A program made the position numbers and the translations under genes. A model generated the notes under the pieces. That model was not told the DNA's origin and searched no databases. It saw only the letters and a program-made list of their open reading frames with translations. A stretch of 28,477 nucleotides of DNA from JASFEQ01 sp050122535 (GTDB taxonomy: Bacteria; Desulfobacterota; DSM-4660; Desulfatiglandales; HGW-15): contig JASFIT010000007.1 of assembly GCA_050122535.1 (NCBI GenBank), positions 1 to 28,477 on the forward strand, written 5' to 3'. This document shows, piece after piece, positions 15,364-23,636 of this stretch; positions within the stretch are counted from its first letter, which is position 1, and every line of letters starts with the position of its first letter.

Positions 15364-16710
15364 GTGAGAAAGATCTTTTCTTTATCCAGAGTTCAGCGCG
15401 ATTTCAAGTTTTTGGTCCTCATTCTTCTTCTCATCTTACAGTGGACAAATCCCTCCTTGGCCAGCCCTGGGAAACCATCGCAAAAAGAGCGGAAACTCGT
15501 CCCCGCCCCCTTGTTATACTGGCCCGAAGAGGGCTCCGACTATGCGATTCTTGTGGATAAGTCCGCTCAAAAGGTATTCTTATATCGATGGGACAACCTG
15601 CTTGCTCCTTTAAAGGTATACAACGCCTCTACGGGTGAAAATAATGGCCCAAAATCGAGGAGAAATGACAAGAAGACGCCTGAAGGCGTATATTTCTTTA
15701 CCGGGTCTTACAAAAAAAACGAGCTCGCTCCCAGATATGGGACAAGAGCCTTACCCATCGATTATCCTAATCCCATGGATAAGAAGAAAGGGAGGGATGG
15801 TTATGGCATCTGGTTTCACGGGCTTGATAAGCCGTTAAAGCCTATGGACACGAATGGTTGCATAGCGCTTGACAACACCAACATAGATGAATTGGCCACC
15901 TACATACAACTACATGATACCCCCGTCGTTATCAGCTCCCGAATCGAAATGGTCAGTCCGGGTGCACGGGAAAAAGAGAGAAAGCAACTGCTGAGTGTCA
16001 TCGAAGGCTGGAGAAGGGCTTGGGAAAGGAAAGAGATCGACGAATATATGTCGTTCTATGGTCCTCGTTTCAGGTCCGATGGAAAAAATCGGGAGCAGTG
16101 GAAAAAATACAAGGCCCTCGTGGCGAATAAATACGATCGGATTACCGTGAAAATTGAGAACCTCAGGCTTCTGAAGAATGATGGTATTGTCCTGGCCAAG
16201 TTTGACCAGAGATACAGCACCGAAAGGCTTGAGAGTAAGGGGGAAAAGAGGCTTTATCTCCAGCAAAACAGCACGGAATGGAAAATTGTCGGTGAATTCT
16301 TCCACAAAGAAAAGGTAAGGCGTTTCGCACCGAAGAAGCCACGCCCCACCAGTTTAGAGGATATTCGAAGATTTATTTCTTCTTGGAAAAAGGCCTGGGA
16401 AGAGAAAGACTTGCACACCTATATGCTCTGCTATGACGCCGGGTTTCGATCCCGGGGTATGGACCTAAAGGCCTGGAAAAAACACAGGCAGAGATTAAAC
16501 AGGAAATACCACTCGGTAAAAGTAGAGGTTATGGACATAAGCATCGTACAAGTCTCCAATTGGACGGCTAAGGTAAGCTTCAAACAGAATTATCAGGCCG
16601 ATGCATACCAAGATTTCGGCCTCAAGAATCTTCTCCTTGTCAAAAGGGGTGAGCATTGGAAGATCAAGGAAGAGGAATGGCACCGACTAATTCAGAAATC
16701 CCGCCCGTAA
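15364..16710 (+). CDS. YkuD-family L,D-transpeptidase/L,D-carboxypeptidase with two Csd6-type C-terminal domains
   Basis: A 448-residue exported protein: hydrophobic signal segment at 14-34, then a YkuD domain at about 58-192 with catalytic His152 and Cys166 in the pattern H-x10-T-N-G-C (FHGLDKP ... MDTNGCIAL). Two homologous domains follow, about 207-317 and 334-448, each opening W(R/K)xAWExK(E/D)xxxYMxxY and ending with a WKI strand; they look like the NTF2-like domain of Helicobacter Csd6 and Campylobacter Pgp2. In those proteins the YkuD domain acts as an L,D-carboxypeptidase trimming peptidoglycan tetrapeptides; transpeptidase activity is the alternative. Most known members have one such domain, this one two. 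Start GTG 15364, GAGG eight bases before. It overlaps the next gene by 34 bases. Confidence 0.88.
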   Translation: MRKIFSLSRVQRDFKFLVLILLLILQWTNPSLASPGKPSQKERKLVPAPLLYWPEEGSDYAILVDKSAQKVFLYRWDNLLAPLKVYNASTGENNGPKSRRNDKKTPEGVYFFTGSYKKNELAPRYGTRALPIDYPNPMDKKKGRDGYGIWFHGLDKPLKPMDTNGCIALDNTNIDELATYIQLHDTPVVISSRIEMVSPGAREKERKQLLSVIEGWRRAWERKEIDEYMSFYGPRFRSDGKNREQWKKYKALVANKYDRITVKIENLRLLKNDGIVLAKFDQRYSTERLESKGEKRLYLQQNSTEWKIVGEFFHKEKVRRFAPKKPRPTSLEDIRRFISSWKKAWEEKDLHTYMLCYDAGFRSRGMDLKAWKKHRQRLNRKYHSVKVEVMDISIVQVSNWTAKVSFKQNYQADAYQDFGLKNLLLVKRGEHWKIKEEEWHRLIQKSRP

Positions 16711-17549
16711 AAAAGAAGCCTCGCGATGAGGACCGCCTCACGATCATGATCATGAGGAGCTTGGGACGCGTGCGCTCCTTCAAAATCTCTCCGCACATTG
16801 TTTTTTGGGCCACCCTCTTCTTTATCCTTTACATTCCCTTCTCTGTATTCATCATCAACAACTACATTAAGCTGTACCGTGCAAACAGGTCGCAGTCAAC
16901 AAAGATAGAACAGCTTGAAAAAGAGGTTATCAAAGGGCAAAAAGACATGGGCAGGTTCCGACAACATGTGAACTTGCTCGAGGACTACATACGTCACCTG
17001 GAAGAGCCACAGAAGAAGAGCGCTACCCGCAGGACTGATTATACAAAGGAGAAGAGCGCCACCCGCAAGAATGATTATACAAAGGAAAAGAGCCCTACCC
17101 GTAAGATTGAAATTATACGGAAAGAAACTGTCATAAGTGATGCAGAGAGCCCGGCTGTAGATAGCGAAGAGGAAATGAAACCCATAGGGGCGGTGGATAT
17201 TAAAGATATGGTCATCCAAAAAGAAGGCCCCAGGATGAGCGTGGAGTTCAAGCTGGTCAATATGAATCCTGGAGAAACTGCTGTGGGGGGCTATATCCAT
17301 TTGATCGCCATTGGCAGTGATCCTAATCCGCCTCCTGAATGGACATTTCCCAGAGTGCAGCTAGAGGAAGGTATTCCGGTGAATTTCCGGCGGGGACAGC
17401 TTTTTCTCATCCAGAGATTTAAACCGGTCCATGGCAGATTTTATTTAACGTCTACTTCCGAACCGCCAACGGCCCTCAGGGTCCTCGTATACGATCAGTC
17501 GGGTCTGCTCATCCTGGAGAGGGAATTTGAGGTGAGCCATGTATCCTGA
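16677..17549 (+). CDS. Single-pass membrane protein with coiled coil and periplasmic beta domain, unknown
   Basis: A 290-residue protein with a basic cytoplasmic start, one hydrophobic segment at about residues 40-60, a coiled coil at about 68-110 (KIEQLEKEVIKGQKDMGRF), then three tandem 12-residue repeats of the type KSATRKNDYTKE (about 114-148), an acidic linker and a beta-rich C-terminal domain at about 170-290. No catalytic motif or named family was recognised. ATG 16677 is preferred over TTG 16656 because AAGGA lies six bases before it. It overlaps the YkuD gene upstream by 34 bases and the carboxypeptidase gene downstream by 11 bases, so the three products are almost certainly made together. 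A bitopic coiled-coil protein between two wall-trimming enzymes suggests a scaffold, similar in place to Csd5 in Helicobacter (inference, no homology claimed). Confidence 0.75.
   Translation: MAPTNSEIPPVKKKPRDEDRLTIMIMRSLGRVRSFKISPHIVFWATLFFILYIPFSVFIINNYIKLYRANRSQSTKIEQLEKEVIKGQKDMGRFRQHVNLLEDYIRHLEEPQKKSATRRTDYTKEKSATRKNDYTKEKSPTRKIEIIRKETVISDAESPAVDSEEEMKPIGAVDIKDMVIQKEGPRMSVEFKLVNMNPGETAVGGYIHLIAIGSDPNPPPEWTFPRVQLEEGIPVNFRRGQLFLIQRFKPVHGRFYLTSTSEPPTALRVLVYDQSGLLILEREFEVSHVS
17016..17123 (+). repeat. 36-base tandem repeat inside the membrane protein gene
   Basis: Three in-frame units at 17016-17051, 17052-17087 and 17088-17123, each beginning AAGAGC. The first two are very similar, the third diverges after about 20 bases. 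Each encodes 12 residues rich in Lys, Arg and Thr. In-frame period means copy number may vary without breaking the gene. Confidence 0.85.
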
Positions 17550-19314
17550 TCCCAAACGCATTACAAGAGCTTTTCTCCTCGCCTTCTGTATCACTCTGTC
17601 CGTTTTTCTCTCCTTCCCCCCACCCGGACACACAAAGAAAGAGCATATCGTCTATTTTCCCAACACCGCCTATGAACTAAACGTATACAAAATATATGGA
17701 AAAAAGCCAGGGAAAACCTTAATGCTAATAGGCGGTATACAAGGGAACGAGCCAGGAGGGTTCTTGTCGGCGGATCTTTATGCGGACATGAGCCTCGCTA
17801 AAGGGAATCTGGTTGTGGTACCGCGGGCCAATTTTTATTCTATCATTTTGAATCAAAGGGGGCCCCATGGGGACATGAACAGGAAGTTTACCAACGGGGA
17901 CACCGCCACTAGCATGGAAGACAAGATAGTTACCATCTTAAAAAAACTGATCAGTCAAAGCGATTACCTCTTAAATCTTCACGACGGAGCAGGGTATTAC
18001 TATCCCAAATACATAAACAAGTGGCGTAATCCCAAGCGCTTTGGCCAGTCCATTATTGCTGATACGCATGAATACAGGGTTCCCGGGACCAACAGAATGA
18101 TCAAATTGGGGGAAATGGCCGAAAAGGTCATTGGCGAAGTCAATCCCCACATCAAGAATGAACTGCACAAATTCCACTTCATGAACACCAAGACGGGTGC
18201 TAAAGACAGCCAGCATAGTGAACAGCGAAAATCTGCCACCTACTATGCGCTCACAGAACATCACATTCCAGCCTTTGGGGTAGAAACATCAAAGTTTTTA
18301 CCCTCCATTGATCTGAAGGTCCGGTACCACAATCTTGTTATTAATGCGTTTAAGAGGATTTTCGACATTGTCCCTGAATCACCAAGCCTCGTCCTGGACC
18401 CACCCCTTCTGAAATATCTGGTACTTTCAGTAAATGGCCAAATTCCCATAGTCATCAAAGAGAATCAAACACTGCGATTGCAAGCAGGAGACTCCATTCA
18501 TGTGTCCCACATCGAATCCAACTATGAGAGGGGGCTGAGTCTCGATATTCTTGGATACGGAGACCTGAACGATTATAGACGAGAATTTGTGATTTTCAGG
18601 AATACGAGCATCATCGTAAGAAAGGATAACCACATATTTGCCGAGATCCCCTTAAAGATCTCCAAGAAGAGACTCGGGGGAGAAGAGGCGAAGAGCCGGC
18701 CTGGGAAGTTAGACTATTTTGTGGTTGAAACAAAAGGTCACCGAATTCTTCTATCTGACGGAGAGACGCTTGATTTGGTCAAGGGTGACAAACTGAAAAT
18801 TGTGGACATTCTCCCATCATTCCCTACCGATTCTGGAATCACGGTCAACTTCAAGGGATTTGTTGGAGACTGGAAGAACAATACAGGAGAGGATAGGGGA
18901 TATGTCATTGATACGGGAGCAGACCTTATCAAGCGGTATTCCCTGCAAAAGAAAGGGGAATTGTATACTGTCATTGCCTCCAAGGCAGATAATGTGGTTG
19001 GTCGGATGATCATCAGGCTTACCCCACCGCAGATGGATTACCTGATCTTGAAAATAAACGATCACAGGCACGTCTATCTGAGACCAGAGGATGCTGTCTC
19101 TTTATCAAGGAAGGACAAAATATGCCTGCAAGAGGTACAGACAAACCTTTACAATAAGGGAGGCATTCACTTGAGCATCAACGGTCATAAGATCAAACCT
19201 GGAGAGATCAGAAAATTAAAGGAGTTGTGTGGATCTTCAGCCTACCTGAAGCATCAGGCGAAGGTGTCCAAAGGTCCCCATGTCCTGGGCAGAGTATTTA
19301 TTAATATGAATTAG
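17539..19314 (+). CDS. Csd4/Pgp1-like M99 family D,L-carboxypeptidase
   Basis: A 591-residue exported zinc peptidase: signal segment at 8-32, catalytic domain about 36-275, then three related beta domains at about 291-375, 396-505 and 509-591, each starting (L/M)(K/D)Y(L/F)V-like. The metal site reads GGIQGNEPGG: Gln68 replaces the histidine of ordinary M14 enzymes, with Glu71 and His148 (NLHDG). This Gln-Glu-His set is the hallmark of Helicobacter Csd4 (Gln46, Glu49, His128). Asn114-Arg115 (DMNRKF) would bind the substrate carboxylate and Glu249 (GVETSK) is the likely catalytic base. Csd4/Pgp1 trims peptidoglycan tripeptides to dipeptides and is needed for helical shape. The ATG lies inside the end of the previous gene, with GAGG just upstream. 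Confidence 0.88.
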   Translation: MYPDPKRITRAFLLAFCITLSVFLSFPPPGHTKKEHIVYFPNTAYELNVYKIYGKKPGKTLMLIGGIQGNEPGGFLSADLYADMSLAKGNLVVVPRANFYSIILNQRGPHGDMNRKFTNGDTATSMEDKIVTILKKLISQSDYLLNLHDGAGYYYPKYINKWRNPKRFGQSIIADTHEYRVPGTNRMIKLGEMAEKVIGEVNPHIKNELHKFHFMNTKTGAKDSQHSEQRKSATYYALTEHHIPAFGVETSKFLPSIDLKVRYHNLVINAFKRIFDIVPESPSLVLDPPLLKYLVLSVNGQIPIVIKENQTLRLQAGDSIHVSHIESNYERGLSLDILGYGDLNDYRREFVIFRNTSIIVRKDNHIFAEIPLKISKKRLGGEEAKSRPGKLDYFVVETKGHRILLSDGETLDLVKGDKLKIVDILPSFPTDSGITVNFKGFVGDWKNNTGEDRGYVIDTGADLIKRYSLQKKGELYTVIASKADNVVGRMIIRLTPPQMDYLILKINDHRHVYLRPEDAVSLSRKDKICLQEVQTNLYNKGGIHLSINGHKIKPGEIRKLKELCGSSAYLKHQAKVSKGPHVLGRVFINMN

Positions 19315-19320
19315 AAGCGT

Positions 19321-19447
19321 GTTGTCCGTGGCTCTTCGTCAGTGGGGCTATCCGATAATTCCTCTCATCTCCCAATTCACCCAATAGATGAAATGCATAT
19401 CTTCTGCCCGTCGACCTGGCCTTGAAATGCCCGAGACTACGGACAAC
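19321..19447. repeat. GTTGTCCGT inverted repeat between convergent genes
   Basis: GTTGTCCGT (19321-19329) and its exact complement ACGGACAAC (19439-19447) flank about 110 bases between the convergent carboxypeptidase and RNase genes. The right arm belongs to an iterated GTCCGTTGTCCGTAGTC-like stretch on the minus strand. It could act as a weak shared terminator, but no T run follows; otherwise low-complexity filler. Confidence 0.5.
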
Positions 19448-19457
19448 GGACCACAGA

Positions 19458-21440
19458 CTACCCCGCATATTCCAAACTCAGCAGGTCATTCCATGGATCA
19501 GACTTCTTGACCGTTACCAGGATCTGCTGACCCTCAAAGAAGTCCTGGCCATTATCCCGCTTCATTTCCGCCACAAGCAGGAAATCGGTTAGAAGGATTC
19601 GGCACCTGCCTCTTAGAACATCGAGGACCAGGGCAGAGAATGTCTCTCCCTTATGTTGGAGGAGGTATTTCTGTATCCAGTATCGGATGCGGTTCCGTTT
19701 CACCCTTTCAAGATCCCTCAATATGGGCTCTACAGAGATCCGGATATTTTCCAGCTCTTCTTTATCATAAATGGGAGAACCGTCTATCAAATAACTCCTA
19801 ATCTGACGCTGAACCACAAGGTCCAGATATCGTCTTATGGGTGAACTTGCATTTGTATACATATCCAGCCCTAAACCCGTGTGTGCTCTGGGTTCCGTAT
19901 CAATCATAAGTGGATTGAGCTTACGCCGCTGCTTAAAAACAAAATAGAGATAACCCGCCTCATTTATGGACAATCTCTGAGTCGGTTCTTGCTGTCCCCT
20001 ATACAGGATCGGGATTTTATTATCCCTGCAGAACCTGGCTGCTAGCCAGTTGTAAAAAATCATAAATTCGGCCACCATCATTCGGGAGGGTGTATTCTGT
20101 TCCACCATCTCCAAAGAGAGAGATGAATCGGGATAGATTTTCACGTAAACCTCTGGGAGCGAAAGGGTCAGGGACCCCTGGTCAATTCGCTTTTGACGCA
20201 TGAATTGGCTAAGTTTTTGTGCCTCTTCTAGCAAGCTCTCCTTCATGTAGATCTCATTGACTTGATCATAGGTTAACTGCCGCTTAACATTCACAAGACT
20301 GAGCGTGAATCGGTAGTCAAGAATATTGCCGCTCTTGTCTAAACGGGAAATCAGGGAGATTGCATGTCGGTCACAGCCTTCCTTTAAACTCAAGGTATCT
20401 TGGGATAGATTTTGGGGTATCATGGGAATATGCCGGCGAGAGAGATATAAGGAAGAGCCCCTCTGTGATGCCTCCCCGTCCAGGAGATTATCGGGTGAGA
20501 TGACTTGGGCCACATCGCTGATATGTATGCCAAGGAAAATGGAATCGGAAGTTATTTCTATGCTCAATGCGTCATCAAAGTCTCTCGTGAGGGGACCATC
20601 GATGGTAAAAGCATCAAGATGTCTCAAGTCCTCGCGCTTGTCCTCTTCAAACGCCGCCCTGACCAGTTTATCGGACAGATCTAACACTTCTTGGCTGAAA
20701 AAGGTCTTGATATCCAGTCGATGCAGGTCAAGGTTTTCATCCTCTTCCCAGACCCCAAGTTTTACCAGTAATTTTCTGGCCTGCTGTACATCTGATATCC
20801 CTGTTCTCAAGAGCAGCTCCTTGGCGTATTTGAAGTTTGGGGCCTCATTGCCGTACAGGGCCAGTTCCACAAGGAGATCAAGAATCTCCTCCTTGCATGA
20901 TGGGTCTTGGACCACCCTGTTTTGCAGGATCTCTGTAAGCCAGGCGCTTCCCTCCCTAAGCCTTTTCTCCCTTTGAGCCTCCTCCTCTCTCTGCTTGATT
21001 ATTTGCTCAACCATTTCTTCAGAATTGGGGAGAAACCGACCATCTTTCATTTTGAAATAGAGTCTATCTTCGAACAGGGCTCTCACCAACGCAGAGATGT
21101 GATCGTCAGTCGTTATCTCCCCAAAGCAGAGTTGGGCAAGATATTCATAGTCAAAACTCTGCTCCTCTTCTCTGACCAATTCCCAGAGTTCCTTGACCTG
21201 AACCTCTCCCTTAAGCCTTCTTCTCAGTGCCTCCGTTTGCTTCAATCTGCTCAGTAGCTCTTCCCTCGGCCCTAGGGTATCCATGGAGGTGTTTGAAATG
21301 AGTAGGGCCCTCTTTGGGGAGAGATTTAACTCGCGGTTGAAAGGGGTCAACAGGTGTAGCCTATTCCCTTTATCCTGCAGGCATAGGGTGCAGATGAAGC
21401 GTCCCTGATCAATATACTCGACGATCTTTCCCTCATTCAT
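19458..21440 (-). CDS. RNase II/R-family (RNB domain) exoribonuclease
   Basis: A 660-residue protein. The catalytic RNB domain starts near 275: Asp281, Asp287, Asp289 and Asp290 in IDGPLTRDFDDAL match the four metal-binding aspartates of RNase II (201, 207, 209, 210), and SSPIRRYLDLVVQRQI near 565-580 carries the conserved Arg. A short S1-like barrel ends the protein (about 600-660). The first 270 residues lack a clear cold-shock domain pair; they are helical, with a charged stretch at 140-165. This architecture is the 'RNB domain-containing ribonuclease' type rather than classic Rnr (about 800 residues). It would degrade mRNA 3' to 5' in the cytosol. Start ATG 21440; the ribosome site is weak. 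Confidence 0.88.
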   Translation of the reverse strand: MNEGKIVEYIDQGRFICTLCLQDKGNRLHLLTPFNRELNLSPKRALLISNTSMDTLGPREELLSRLKQTEALRRRLKGEVQVKELWELVREEEQSFDYEYLAQLCFGEITTDDHISALVRALFEDRLYFKMKDGRFLPNSEEMVEQIIKQREEEAQREKRLREGSAWLTEILQNRVVQDPSCKEEILDLLVELALYGNEAPNFKYAKELLLRTGISDVQQARKLLVKLGVWEEDENLDLHRLDIKTFFSQEVLDLSDKLVRAAFEEDKREDLRHLDAFTIDGPLTRDFDDALSIEITSDSIFLGIHISDVAQVISPDNLLDGEASQRGSSLYLSRRHIPMIPQNLSQDTLSLKEGCDRHAISLISRLDKSGNILDYRFTLSLVNVKRQLTYDQVNEIYMKESLLEEAQKLSQFMRQKRIDQGSLTLSLPEVYVKIYPDSSLSLEMVEQNTPSRMMVAEFMIFYNWLAARFCRDNKIPILYRGQQEPTQRLSINEAGYLYFVFKQRRKLNPLMIDTEPRAHTGLGLDMYTNASSPIRRYLDLVVQRQIRSYLIDGSPIYDKEELENIRISVEPILRDLERVKRNRIRYWIQKYLLQHKGETFSALVLDVLRGRCRILLTDFLLVAEMKRDNGQDFFEGQQILVTVKKSDPWNDLLSLEYAG

Positions 21441-21850
21441 GGTCGCAACTTTGAATTCTCTCTTTTTCGCAAGTGATTGGTCCGCCTCGGCAGGTCAGGT
21501 AGATGAGCAAAACGGCATATAATTTCATCGGGCCAATAAGAAATTTAGTAACAACTAAGCAAAGTGATGTCAATAATAAGTGGCAATGGACTCACGGGAA
21601 GACCCATAACATTCTGTGTCAGTTGGGATACCACTCTGCTGGGGACCCACCCACAGGGCGGGGAGTCCAAGCGTAGCGCCGACACTCCTGTCTCGGCGGG
21701 CAGGTGATGTCTTGATGGTGCATCAGGAAAGAACGATTCTTCTTGACTTAAAGGGCTCTTTGTCGTTTCATGGGTGATCCTCTATGTATGGTTGTCTTTC
21801 TGGAGACGCGTTTAAACGTATGCCTTAACTGCAATGGGAAGGAAATGGAC
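21441..21850. other. Divergent intergenic region with GC-rich hairpins
   Basis: A 410-base gap between the RNB gene and the divergent small gene. It holds the RNB promoter candidate, a CGCCGA/TCGGCG hairpin near 21679-21700 within a GC-rich patch (about 21640-21710), and a TTGACT (21743-21748) with TTTCAT 17 bases on, a weak promoter for the next gene. No coding frame with convincing composition was seen. Confidence 0.45.
21545..21573 (-). promoter_or_regulatory. Candidate promoter of the RNB gene
   Basis: On the minus strand, perfect TTGACA (21568-21573), 17-base spacer, and TACTAA (21545-21550), a weak -10. The leader would be about 100 bases. Confidence 0.35.
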
Positions 21851-22309
21851 ATGAAAGATACCATAGAGACTGCTGATGTGAGCGAAGAGCGAAAAAAAAT
21901 GGCTAGGGAAATTGAGGCCGTGTTTGAAAGGTTTTACAAGGGAAAGACCGCCTACTCGCAAGGACAATTTTACAAAAACGAGTTTTACTTGCGAACAGAT
22001 TATGCCCTCGTCGTTTTAAGCAGCAAGAATGATATTCTGGTCAGTTTTGCTGATCATACACGCCCGAGTTATGCATCCTTGTTCACGTTACTGTTAGACG
22101 ACATCGAGGATACCAACCTTTTCATCTGCGAAGACTACAGTACAGACAAACATGGAAGCATGGTTTTAGATGAAGTGGATGGAGTTAGTACAGGCGTAGT
22201 CATATGGGACCAAAAGGAAAGGTACTACAGTATGTTGAGAGAGAAGGTGCAAAAAGTCGTGATCCGGAAGATAAAGAGAGATACGGACGAACAAGGAAGC
22301 GAAGCATAA
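21851..22309 (+). CDS. Hypothetical protein, no family recognised
   Basis: A 152-residue soluble, acidic-to-neutral protein without signal peptide or membrane segment. A helical start (EERKKMAREIEAVFERFYKG) is followed by alternating beta strands (YALVVLSSKNDILVSFAD; NLFICEDYS; SMVLDEVDG; STGVVIWDQ) and a basic C-terminal helix. No catalytic motif is apparent. Of several in-frame ATGs (21770, 21845, 21851), the last is chosen because AAGGAA lies six bases before it; translation from 21770 would add 27 residues of poor character. It stands alone between a divergent RNase gene and a convergent dipeptidase gene. Confidence 0.7.
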   Translation: MKDTIETADVSEERKKMAREIEAVFERFYKGKTAYSQGQFYKNEFYLRTDYALVVLSSKNDILVSFADHTRPSYASLFTLLLDDIEDTNLFICEDYSTDKHGSMVLDEVDGVSTGVVIWDQKERYYSMLREKVQKVVIRKIKRDTDEQGSEA

Positions 22310-22359
22310 ATAATAGATCAAATATGGCTCATCGAAGACAGCCACTTAGCGCCCTGGAC

Positions 22360-23379
22360 CTAGAAAAGGCTTTTATATAAACGCAACCAATTCAGACCCA
22401 TGATCTTTTCCACAGCCCCCTCCCCGTAACCATGTCCTAGCATTATCTCCCCGAGCCGCGGTATCTTTGAAACGTCCTCTAGGCCCTCCGCAACCTGATC
22501 AAAGCCGCAGAAGTCAGAGCCCATGCCCACCCCTTCAGGCCCAAACTTCTGGACCAGAACATCAATATGAATAAATACATGCTCCAGATTGGCCTGTCCC
22601 CCTGGTGTGAGCATTTCGGGATTGAAGGTTACTCCCACTAACCCACCCCTCCGGATGATCTCTTCTGCCTGTTGCATATCGATATTCCTCTGGATATTGC
22701 AGACCGTCTTTATACCCGTATGGGATGCAACGATGGGGCCGTCGAATATGTCCAAGAGCTTCCAGAAGCATTTGGGATGAAGATGCGCCACGTCTATGAG
22801 GAGACCGAGATCATCGAGCACCCCGATCACCTCCAATCCTTCAAGAGAAAATCCTCCGGGAACCAAGACGCTATCACCATCCCCTATGCGGTTTCTCCCC
22901 CTGTGGGTCAATCCGACGATCCGAATTCCAACCTCTATCATTTCCTCAACAAAAGAGAGATTTCCCACCAAGGCATCGGCGTTTTCAAGAAGTAAAAGGG
23001 TCCCTACCATTTCAAGATCTTTTTGGACGCTTTCCAGATCGGTGCGTCCTTTCACGATTCGGACTTCGTCGAAATGATCGAGGGTGAAATTGAGAATCTC
23101 TTTTAGGTGCCCAATGGCCCCTTCCCCATTGAATTTATCCGGGCAATACAGAGCACTGGAAAAAAGTCTAAGCCCGACCTTCTTGATCTTATTCAGGGTA
23201 AAAGGCCCATCCTTTAGGGCACTCAACGGCAGGTCCTCAGGGAGCTTCGTCAAGTAATAGGTGAGATCCACATGCCCGTCCACGAATATGGAGCTCTTCA
23301 GCTTATTCCTCTTTTCCTGTGTTTCGGTCTCCGAAAGGATTTTATCAAACTCCGGACCATTTAGAATGAGTGATATCAT
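22360..23379 (-). CDS. Membrane dipeptidase (peptidase M19) family hydrolase
   Basis: Zinc metallopeptidase of the renal-dipeptidase type, cleaving dipeptides, often with a D-residue at the C-terminal side. The 339-residue protein keeps the whole two-metal site: His36 and Asp38 (DGHVDL), Glu132 (LENADAL), His199 (DVAHLH), His220 (VASHTG) and Asp289 (GMGSDFCGF). There is no signal peptide, so it is probably cytosolic, and it lacks a membrane anchor despite the family name. The ATG at 23379 has no clear ribosome site; no better start is visible. It converges on the hypothetical gene with 50 bases between, where a TGGCT/AGCCA hairpin lies at about 22325-22344. Possible substrate: peptides from cell wall turnover (inference). 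Confidence 0.9.
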   Translation of the reverse strand: MISLILNGPEFDKILSETETQEKRNKLKSSIFVDGHVDLTYYLTKLPEDLPLSALKDGPFTLNKIKKVGLRLFSSALYCPDKFNGEGAIGHLKEILNFTLDHFDEVRIVKGRTDLESVQKDLEMVGTLLLLENADALVGNLSFVEEMIEVGIRIVGLTHRGRNRIGDGDSVLVPGGFSLEGLEVIGVLDDLGLLIDVAHLHPKCFWKLLDIFDGPIVASHTGIKTVCNIQRNIDMQQAEEIIRRGGLVGVTFNPEMLTPGGQANLEHVFIHIDVLVQKFGPEGVGMGSDFCGFDQVAEGLEDVSKIPRLGEIMLGHGYGEGAVEKIMGLNWLRLYKSLF

Positions 23380-23517
23380 TGATTTAAAATGTAATTTCTA
23401 AAATATAAAGGAGACCATACTTATAACCATGACCAAGAACATTTGACTGCCACGCGCCCTTCAGAATTGCTCACCGAAGTAACTTATGCCAGTTGGGGAC
23501 TATCGGGGATAAACGTC

Positions 23518-23537
23518 ATACCCGCGTAGGCGGGTAT
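23518..23537. repeat. REP-like palindrome
   Basis: Perfect 8-base arms (ATACCCGC at 23518-23525, GCGGGTAT at 23530-23537) around a GTAG loop, flanked by CGTC and CCAGAAA. It matches the widespread GTCATTCCCGCG...GCGGGAATCCAG type of intergenic palindrome. It lies in a 257-base gap (23380-23636) without genes. Confidence 0.7.
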
Positions 23538-23636
23538 CCAGAAAACTTGCGGGATGCTTGCCCCCTGCATTTCATCCGGTACTTGAAGCGGGAGGAGAAT
23601 GACCTGGGAGGGGGAAGCGATTCCTCTAAGGGACGC

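Noticed and set aside
17016..17123. Possible CRISPR-like array (three 36-base units)
   Set aside because: Units are directly adjacent without spacers, are in frame and encode 12-residue repeats in a real gene.
20326..20976. Plus-strand 216-residue Ser/Arg-rich frame inside the RNB gene
   Set aside because: Composition follows from the reverse complement of the RNB gene; no independent evidence.
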